A stretch of 44,415 bases of DNA from a virus: IMG/VR virus record IMGVR_UViG_3300025138_000079, positions 1 through 44,415 of that record; one strand, written 5' to 3'. Both the position numbers and the translations under genes were made by a program. The notes below the pieces were generated by a model. That model made no database searches. It had not been told where the DNA came from and worked only from the letters and a program-made list of their open reading frames with translations. The number at the start of each line of letters is the position of its first letter. Positions within the stretch are counted from its first letter, which is position 1. Of this stretch, positions 39,186 to 44,415 are shown piece after piece.

Positions 39186-40343
39186 ATGGACAAAAAAGAT
39201 TTAGTATTTAAACAGAGGGAAGCGGCACTTAAATATGCTGCAAAAAATACCTATCCTCCTTTTGAATGGGAAGTAGAATCAAACCATATTGAAATAAAAA
39301 ATGGTATCCCACAGGGTAACATTAGATATTCTTTTTATGATGATGACAACGACCTCAAATACGAGGGTGACATTAGAATTATTGAATGTGAGGACGGATT
39401 AGTTAGGCAGGATATTGACTTTAAACTAGTTGAAGGTCAGTATGAAGATGTAGTTAATTCTTTTAACATATATAGACTATATTCTACCCAAGTTACAATA
39501 GGTTACTGGGTATGTGATAATTACCAACATATTAATATTATATGTTTAAGGGGTTATGGAGAAAAGGCTCAAATTAGAGCTAAACTTGCCGCTCGTTATT
39601 GGAAACAAATATTAGGAGTAGATGCAACACCCAGTAAATTCTTAGGAGAAGATGTGTTAGAAGTACCATTTAACTATCCAGAACCCTTATTTTACCCAAC
39701 AGATAAAATCCAAATATTACAGGAAATAAAAGCAAATTTTTCCCAAATTCAAAAGGAAATTTTAGATTATATTAAAACCCATGAATTTTATGATTATCCT
39801 AAATATAAGGTATCAAATGAATTATATGATGGTGAATTATACAAAAATGATTGGAAGGCTATTCCCTTAAGTAAATTTGCTCATGAGCATATAGAATTAA
39901 CGGAAGAGGATGAAGTAAAATCTGAAATAAACAATAAATTACCTAAAATAAAGGGTTTTATTCCAACATATAGTAAAATTATTAAACATGGAGAGGAAGA
40001 AGGATGGGTTAGAAATTCATTTATATCTAAATTAGACCCGGGTAGTATTATTGAACCTCATAAAGGATGGTCAAATAATTTTTTAAGATGTCATATAGGA
40101 GTTGATGTTGATGGGGAATGTTTTATAACAAAACAACACCCTGATGCTGATTTAAATATACAAGAAACTAAAACCTGGGAAGAAGGGGAATGGCTTGCTT
40201 TCCAAGATGGAGGTAATTATTACCACTCAGTAGAACATAAAGGAACAAAACCAAGAATTATTTTATCAGTAGATCTTGATTTAGATCATATATTTAATGG
40301 TAGCTATTTAAAATTTGCACAATCACCCTTAAGAAAAATTTAA
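39186..40343 (+). CDS. Aspartyl/asparaginyl beta-hydroxylase-like 2-oxoglutarate oxygenase
   Basis: The C-terminal 120 residues match the Asp/Asn hydroxylase family (PF05118): LDPGSIIEPHKGWSNNFLRC with the first iron ligand His292, then HIGVDVDGECFIT, WEEGEWLAFQDGG, the second ligand His347 in YYHSVEH, and KPRIILSVDLD with the Arg expected to bind 2-oxoglutarate. This family uses two His and no acidic third ligand. The N-terminal 270 residues are not recognised and may select the substrate. The reaction would be beta-hydroxylation of Asp or Asn, or another Fe(II)-dependent oxidation. The fibre arms are rich in Asp and Asn, so the fibre is a candidate substrate; host proteins are an alternative. 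The stop overlaps the primase ATG in TAATG. Confidence 0.75.
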   Translation: MDKKDLVFKQREAALKYAAKNTYPPFEWEVESNHIEIKNGIPQGNIRYSFYDDDNDLKYEGDIRIIECEDGLVRQDIDFKLVEGQYEDVVNSFNIYRLYSTQVTIGYWVCDNYQHINIICLRGYGEKAQIRAKLAARYWKQILGVDATPSKFLGEDVLEVPFNYPEPLFYPTDKIQILQEIKANFSQIQKEILDYIKTHEFYDYPKYKVSNELYDGELYKNDWKAIPLSKFAHEHIELTEEDEVKSEINNKLPKIKGFIPTYSKIIKHGEEEGWVRNSFISKLDPGSIIEPHKGWSNNFLRCHIGVDVDGECFITKQHPDADLNIQETKTWEEGEWLAFQDGGNYYHSVEHKGTKPRIILSVDLDLDHIFNGSYLKFAQSPLRKI

Positions 40344-41272
40344 TGGTTAATCAGTTATTAGTTACCTTAGTGAATTCAGTATTGGGTTCGGGCAAAGCTA
40401 CTGCCCGGAATAACTATGCTTACCATTGCCCTTTATGTAACCATCATAAACCTAAATTAGAGGTTAATTTAACTGAAAACCGTGAAGGTAAAAATCAATG
40501 GCATTGTTGGGCGTGTGATGCTAGAGGTACTACTATATATAATCTATTTAGACAAGTTAAAGCCGCTGCAGATAAATTTGTAGAACTTGGTAGTTTAGTT
40601 AAATCCTCTAAGTCAATTAAGGAAACACAAGTCGTATCTACCGTTGTATTACCAGATGAATATATTGGCCTAGATAGCGTTGATAACAGCGATATAATGG
40701 CTAGACATGCTACTGCGTACCTAAAAAATAGACACGTGAGTAAATACGATATTCTCAAGTACAACATAGGTTATTGTAAATCAGGTTTATATAAAAATAT
40801 GATTATAATTCCAACATATGATGCAAAGGGTAGTTTAAATTATTTTACTGCTCGTTCATTTGAAAAAGAACCATATGTTAAATATAGAAACCCATCAGCA
40901 AGTAGAGACGTAATACCTAACGAACATTTAATAAACTGGAATGTACCAGTAATTTTATGTGAAGGGTTGTTCGATGCCATGGCTATAAAAAGAAACGCAA
41001 TCCCACTATTAGGGAAAAATATACAGAGTAGCTTAATGAAAAAGATAGTTACATCTGTAGTAGATAAAATTTACATTGCATTAGATAGGGATGCAATCAA
41101 ACAAGCTTTAAAATTCTGCGAGAGGTTAATGGCGGAAGGTAAAGAAGTCTATCTTGTGGATATGCAAGATAAGGACCCGAGTGAAATGGGTTTCGAAAAT
41201 TTCACTAAACTTATACAAACAACGTTACCATTAACCTACTATGACTTAATGGAACAAAAACTATCAATATGA
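40343..41272 (+). CDS. gp61: DNA primase, T4 gp61-like
   Basis: The 309-residue protein has an N-terminal zinc ribbon (Cys29, Cys32, Cys55 and Cys58 in HCPLCNHHKP and WHCWACDARG) and a TOPRIM domain with Glu207 in ILCEGLFDAMAI and Asp248/Asp250 in IALDRDA. This is the two-part layout of gp61/DnaG primases, and the size is close to T4 gp61 (342). It would make RNA primers for lagging-strand synthesis with a hexameric helicase that is not in this window. It is coupled by TAATG to the oxygenase gene and by an ATGA overlap to the RecB-like nuclease. Confidence 0.85.
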   Translation: MVNQLLVTLVNSVLGSGKATARNNYAYHCPLCNHHKPKLEVNLTENREGKNQWHCWACDARGTTIYNLFRQVKAAADKFVELGSLVKSSKSIKETQVVSTVVLPDEYIGLDSVDNSDIMARHATAYLKNRHVSKYDILKYNIGYCKSGLYKNMIIIPTYDAKGSLNYFTARSFEKEPYVKYRNPSASRDVIPNEHLINWNVPVILCEGLFDAMAIKRNAIPLLGKNIQSSLMKKIVTSVVDKIYIALDRDAIKQALKFCERLMAEGKEVYLVDMQDKDPSEMGFENFTKLIQTTLPLTYYDLMEQKLSI

Positions 41273-42048
41273 TCAAAAAATCATACAAAAGACTATTAGA
41301 AATTTCAGATGATTACCAACAAGTTACAATGCCTGATTCTAGGTATTACAGACGTAATGGAAAATATTATCCTTCTATTACTCATGTTTTAAGTTCTTAT
41401 CCAAAAGGTAAGTACTTTGAAGACTGGCTTAAAAAAGTAGGGTATAGTGCTGAATGGATTGTTAAGAAAGCAGCAGAAGAGGGTACATTAGTCCATGAAA
41501 TGATTGAAGATTGGTTAAATGGGAAAGAAATTACATTTTTATATGATAATGGAAATCCTAAAATGCCTACTCATGTGTGGCAAATGTTCCTTAGATTTGT
41601 AGATTTTTGGGAAACCTATAACCCAACATTAATAGAAGCGGAAGTACATTTATTTTCAGATGAAATGCAAGTAGCAGGTACCTGCGATTTAGTATGTGAA
41701 ATTGAAATAGATGGTAAAACGGAACGATGGATTATAGATTTTAAAACATCTAATCATTTACAAACGACATATGATTTGCAAAGTGCAGTATATTCCCAGT
41801 GTTATGAAGAATGTTATGGTAAAGATATTGATCGTATTGGAGTTTTATGGTTAAAATCTAAATCTAGAGGTGAAGATAAATCTGGCAAACGTTTAAAAGG
41901 TAAAAATTGGGAAGTACACGAGTCACCTCGTACACAAGAACAAAACCTGGAAATCTTTAGTCATGTAAGAGCACTATTTAATATTGAAAACCCAAAACTA
42001 ACTCCCTATACTTCTACATTCCAGACGTCTTCAAAGAGAAAAGTCTAA
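41269..42048 (+). CDS. RecB/Cas4-like PD-(D/E)XK exonuclease
   Basis: The 259-residue protein has the ordered motifs of RecB-family nucleases: His76 in GTLVHEMIEDWL, Asp140 in AGTCDLVCEI, Asp157-Phe158-Lys159 in WIIDFKTS and the QSAVYSQCY helix that completes the site. No Cys cluster like that of Cas4 is visible, so an iron-sulphur form is unlikely. Such phage enzymes process DNA ends in recombination or degrade host DNA. Its ATG overlaps the primase stop by four bases, placing it in a replication/recombination pair within an otherwise structural region. Confidence 0.8.
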   Translation: MIKKSYKRLLEISDDYQQVTMPDSRYYRRNGKYYPSITHVLSSYPKGKYFEDWLKKVGYSAEWIVKKAAEEGTLVHEMIEDWLNGKEITFLYDNGNPKMPTHVWQMFLRFVDFWETYNPTLIEAEVHLFSDEMQVAGTCDLVCEIEIDGKTERWIIDFKTSNHLQTTYDLQSAVYSQCYEECYGKDIDRIGVLWLKSKSRGEDKSGKRLKGKNWEVHESPRTQEQNLEIFSHVRALFNIENPKLTPYTSTFQTSSKRKV

Positions 42049-42057
42049 TATGTATAA
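42049..42057 (+). promoter_or_regulatory. Variant late-type promoter motif TATGTATAA
   Basis: It differs from the late motif by one base (G for T at position 4) but keeps the context TAATATGTATAATAAAA. It begins directly after the nuclease stop codon and ends 15 bases before the ATG of the Cys-rich micro-ORF, so it may also serve the LamG-like genes. Confidence 0.55.
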
Positions 42058-42072
42058 TAAAACATATTAAAT

Positions 42073-42159
42073 ATGGACAATGAAATTATATTTGCAGGTT
42101 GTAGCTGCACTAAATGTAACTGCAAAACATTATGTAATTGTGAATGTTGTTGTAATTAA
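42073..42159 (+). CDS. Metallothionein-like 28-residue Cys-rich microprotein
   Basis: The ORF runs from the ATG at 42073 to the TAA at 42157-42159. After an eight-residue leader (MDNEIIFA) the product is GCSCTKCNCKTLCNCECCCN: nine Cys in 28 residues, arranged as C-X-C, K-C-X-C-K and C-X-C-X-C-C-C. C-X-C and K-C-X-C-K patterns are typical of metallothioneins, which bind Zn, Cu or Cd in thiolate clusters. A late-type motif lies 15 bases upstream and the LamG genes begin 12 bases downstream. It is too short for a confident family assignment, and no expression can be shown, but the Cys density in an AT-rich genome is unlikely to arise by chance. Confidence 0.6.
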   Translation: MDNEIIFAGCSCTKCNCKTLCNCECCCN

Positions 42160-42171
42160 ATAATTTATTAA

Positions 42172-42945
42172 ATGGGATTTGCAAGAGGGCCTTTTATTAC
42201 AAGTGGTTTAGTTTGGGCCGTAGATTACGCTTCACCTAGATCTTACCCAGGTAGTGGTACTTCTGTTAGTGATATAACTAGAAATTTAAACACTGGTACT
42301 ATCGAAAGTTTTGGTTCAGTAAGTGGAGATAGCTATACTACTGATTTTAATGGGGGTATTACTAGAACTTCAAGATCAGCAAATACTAGAACTAATATTG
42401 ATAAAAATATTGGAGATAGTTCACCTATAACTTTTGATGCTACAGCGGGTGATGTTGCATTTTCTCTTGAATGTGTTTGGAGACCTTCGGGTTTTGCATC
42501 ATCAACTTATTTTGGTTTAGAAAATGTTTTAATTGCTAAAGGTGGTTATGCAACATTAAATTACTTAATGCAGTTTAGTTCTACACAATTAACTTTTTGT
42601 AAAAGATCTCCTAATGAAGGCCTTAAATATACTGACTTTTCAACTACATTTTCAACTGGTAATGTTTATCATACTGTTTTAACTGTTATTGATGATTCAA
42701 ACGGAGATGGTAATGTGATAGGTTATAATAATGGTGTTAATTTAGGTCAAACTGATTTAGCAGGAGATCCAATACAACCAGATGATGATGGAGATGATCC
42801 ATTTTACTACCCAGCTGGTGGTGGAACAGATAATGTTATGAATTTTGATGGAACTTATTTTACAGCAAGAATATATAATAAAAGATTAACAGATGCAGAA
42901 GTTTTACAAAACTATAATGCATTAAAACCAAGATTCGGATTATAA
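42172..42945 (+). CDS. LamG/concanavalin-like structural protein (tandem copy 1)
   Basis: The 257-residue protein opens FARGPFITSGLVWAVDYASP and continues with RSYPGSGTSV, and ends with ARIYNKRLTDAEVLQNYNAL and KPRFGL. These are the first and last strands of the LamG-like jelly roll displayed by many marine phages. An acidic loop (DDDGDDP) near residues 206-212 could bind calcium. It is the longest of three tandem paralogues joined by TAATG overlaps. Glycan binding on the virion surface is the usual inference for such domains; the ligand is unknown. Confidence 0.75.
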   Translation: MGFARGPFITSGLVWAVDYASPRSYPGSGTSVSDITRNLNTGTIESFGSVSGDSYTTDFNGGITRTSRSANTRTNIDKNIGDSSPITFDATAGDVAFSLECVWRPSGFASSTYFGLENVLIAKGGYATLNYLMQFSSTQLTFCKRSPNEGLKYTDFSTTFSTGNVYHTVLTVIDDSNGDGNVIGYNNGVNLGQTDLAGDPIQPDDDGDDPFYYPAGGGTDNVMNFDGTYFTARIYNKRLTDAEVLQNYNALKPRFGL

Positions 42946-43601
42946 TGTATACAGGACCACACATAGTAACAGAAGACTTATTTATACAATTGGATTTTAC
43001 ATCTCCTAGATGTTTAAATAATGGATTGACCTCAGTAAAAAATTTAGCAGACGGAGGAGAAACTTGTACTATTACAAATAGTGGTACAGATATTTCTATA
43101 GATACTACTACTATAGGAGGAGGTTTAAAATGTTTAAATTGGGTAGGAAGTAATACTGCTAATATAGATACCCCGGATACAGGTGGTATGCCTTTATTTT
43201 CTTTAGAAAATTGGGTTTATAATATTTCTGGTGGAGATAGTAGACATAGTATGTTTAGAAACTTTTGGGAAATTGTAGGTACTTCAATTCAATTTTGGAG
43301 TTATGCTTTTGATAATGATTACTGGAGAGCATCCTCAAGTGGGTTAGTACCTTATGATGAATGGACTCATATTATAACTACATGGGATGGAACCTATGTT
43401 AGACATTATATTAATGGTGTTTTAAAATATACCCAACCTACAGCCTCCGGGGGGTCAAGTGAAAGTATGTACCAAATAGCAGGGTATTCTGGGAGAAAAT
43501 TTAGAGGAAAAATGGCATCGTTTAGTTGTTATAAAAAAACATTAAGCGCAAGTGAAGTTTTACAAAATTTTAACGCAAAAAAATCAAGATTCGGACTATA
43601 A
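42945..43601 (+). CDS. LamG/concanavalin-like structural protein (tandem copy 2)
   Basis: The 218-residue protein begins MYTGPHIVTEDLFIQLDFTS and ends ASFSCYKKTLSASEVLQNFN followed by AKKSRFGL, the same frame as its neighbours. The centre has WTHIITTWDGTYVRHYINGV, the canonical LamG strand pair (W.H+..T.DG....+YINGV). It is coupled on both sides by TAATG. Compared with copy 1 it lacks the acidic loop and is more typical of the family. Confidence 0.8.
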   Translation: MYTGPHIVTEDLFIQLDFTSPRCLNNGLTSVKNLADGGETCTITNSGTDISIDTTTIGGGLKCLNWVGSNTANIDTPDTGGMPLFSLENWVYNISGGDSRHSMFRNFWEIVGTSIQFWSYAFDNDYWRASSSGLVPYDEWTHIITTWDGTYVRHYINGVLKYTQPTASGGSSESMYQIAGYSGRKFRGKMASFSCYKKTLSASEVLQNFNAKKSRFGL

Positions 43602-44200
43602 TGGGAACATACGGAGGACCACACATAATAACAGATGGATTAGTTTTATCTTTAGATGCTGCTTCAGAAAGATCATACCCGGGTACAGGAACAACTTGGT
43701 CTGATTTATCAGGTAATAATAATGACTTTACCCTAGATGGAAGTGGTATTACTTGGAATTCATCAGGTTACTTTTCATTAGCCAATGGTGGGATGACAAA
43801 TAACAATAATTTAACAGATAGTATTACATGCACCTTCGTTTTTTGGATGAGAACAACCGATGTACAAGCTTTATTTTGGCAAGGTGCAACAACATCTACG
43901 TACCTAGGGGCATTCAGAACAGGAAATAAATTTTACAACAACGCTTTCGGTACTCCTACCTTCTACACTAACACTATACAACGTGCTAACATTTATGATT
44001 TTATTAGAACCGATGAATGGATGATGATGGAGTTTAAAAGTGTTAATATGGATCAAATTGACGTTAATAAATTTAATAAGTATAGTAGTTATACATTTGG
44101 AAGTGGTGCAATATCCATGATCCATGTATATGATAAAAATCTTACACAAGCAGAAAGTGAGCAAAATTATAACGCTTTTAAATCAAGATTTTCTTTATAG
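43601..44200 (+). CDS. LamG/concanavalin-like structural protein (tandem copy 3)
   Basis: The 199-residue protein starts MGTYGGPHIITDGLVLSLDA with SERSYPGTGTTWSDLSGNNN, the clearest family opening of the three, and ends HVYDKNLTQAESEQNYNAFK followed by SRFSL. The middle is shorter, and the usual DG...+YINGV strand is replaced by DEWMMMEFKSVNMDQIDVNK, so the binding face may have changed. It is the last gene of the late block. The next 16 bases lead straight into an early promoter. Confidence 0.75.
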   Translation: MGTYGGPHIITDGLVLSLDAASERSYPGTGTTWSDLSGNNNDFTLDGSGITWNSSGYFSLANGGMTNNNNLTDSITCTFVFWMRTTDVQALFWQGATTSTYLGAFRTGNKFYNNAFGTPTFYTNTIQRANIYDFIRTDEWMMMEFKSVNMDQIDVNKFNKYSSYTFGSGAISMIHVYDKNLTQAESEQNYNAFKSRFSL

Positions 44201-44216
44201 ATCTCCGCGTAAAAAT

Positions 44217-44248
44217 TTGGCTACCCGGGATATCTTTCGTATATTTAC
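44217..44248 (+). promoter_or_regulatory. Early promoter, copy 3
   Basis: TTGG at 44217-44220, CCCGGG at 44224-44229 and TATATTTAC at 44240-44248 have exactly the offsets of the cassettes at 180 and 571. The left hairpin arm is missing, which shows that the CCCGGG core and the two boxes, not the hairpin, are the constant parts. It precedes the gene at 44299 with about 50 bases of leader. Confidence 0.75.
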
Positions 44249-44298
44249 ATATAAGTGGGACACGAAGTTTCATTTGTTAATTTAAAACAATTAAGGTT

Positions 44299-44415
44299 AT
44301 GATGAGTCCAGAAAGTCTTTACATTGCAGAACAGGAATATTTTAGGTTTGAAGAGATTATGAATACAAAAGAATACCTCACAAAAGAGGAGTATGATTTT
44401 TGTTTTTCATATGAC
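44299..44415 (+). CDS. Start of an early gene (cut by window end)
   Basis: An open frame begins at the ATG at 44299 (a second ATG follows at once) after the leader AACAATTAAGGTT, which resembles the leaders of the genes at 277 and 670. The visible 39 residues are acidic and helical (MSPESLYIAEQEYFRFEEIM then TKEEYDFC). No family is recognised. Confidence 0.55.
   Translation, partial: MMSPESLYIAEQEYFRFEEIMNTKEYLTKEEYDFCFSYD

Noticed and set aside
2153-42057. Reading the late motif on the minus strand, where it is TTATAAATA, identical to the T4 late consensus
   Set aside because: No supportable minus-strand gene lies upstream of any of the sites, while every site has a + strand ATG within 35 bases. 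The strand relation is kept as an open question in the promoter finding.
1-44415. tRNA genes, insertion sequences, integrase or attachment sites
   Set aside because: I saw no cloverleaf with a 3' acceptor pattern, no transposase or integrase motif and no flanking duplications. The GTTCGA direct repeat at 233-247 is too short to support an attachment site.

Overview
The window is a 44.4-kb, AT-rich stretch of a tailed-phage genome in which every supportable gene lies on the + strand. T4-type contractile-tail genes are recognisable (gp25-like and gp6-like baseplate wedge proteins, a gp5-like hub/spike), as are a gp55-like late sigma factor and a gp61-like primase. I read it as a distant T4-like myovirus. 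The host is probably a Bacteroidota bacterium: the non-late promoters fit the Bacteroidota pattern (a -33 element, 19 bases, then a -7 element like TAnnTTTG), and most starts have A-rich leaders without a Shine-Dalgarno sequence. An aquatic origin is only a guess from the protein types.

Layout. 1-2.6 kb: small early-type genes behind two nearly identical 56-bp promoter cassettes, with a DUF932 protein and a T5orf172 (GIY-YIG type) protein. 2.6-4.7 kb: a 54-residue protein, an HD phosphohydrolase, a small membrane protein and the gp55-like sigma factor. 4.7-12.3 kb: baseplate genes. 12.3-21.5 kb: one 3070-residue tail/baseplate protein. 21.5-25.3 kb: smaller structural proteins, including two tandem paralogues and a Cys-rich fibre-tip-like protein. 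25.4-34.9 kb: a 3169-residue fibre with about 600 collagen-type Gly-X-Y triplets built from Gly, Thr, Ser, Asp and Asn. 34.9-38.6 kb: three glycosyltransferase-like genes. 38.7-42.0 kb: a GIY-YIG nuclease, an aspartyl/asparaginyl beta-hydroxylase-like oxygenase, primase and a RecB-like nuclease. 42.0-44.2 kb: a 28-residue metallothionein-like micro-ORF and three tandem LamG-like proteins. 44.2 kb to the end: a third early promoter and a gene cut by the window edge.

Two promoter classes can be read directly. Eight sites match TATTTATAA (seven exact, one TATGTATAA) and lie 4-34 bases before start codons, mostly of structural genes; the gp55-like protein is the obvious candidate to recognise them. 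Seven sites match T(T/A)GG or GTGG, N19, TATATT or TACATT. They precede early genes, two of the glycosyltransferase genes and the hydroxylase gene.

The most interesting hypothesis concerns the fibre and its neighbours. A collagen-like fibre is followed by a GT25-family glycosyltransferase (the family of animal collagen galactosyltransferases) fused to a methyltransferase-like domain, two more glycosyltransferases and a 2-oxoglutarate oxygenase of the Asp/Asn hydroxylase family. The fibre carries Asp and Asn mostly in the Y position of its triplets, where animal collagen is hydroxylated and then glycosylated. This may be a phage-encoded fibre-modification system built on the same logic as collagen maturation. 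The functional link is inference from gene content, order and promoter class.
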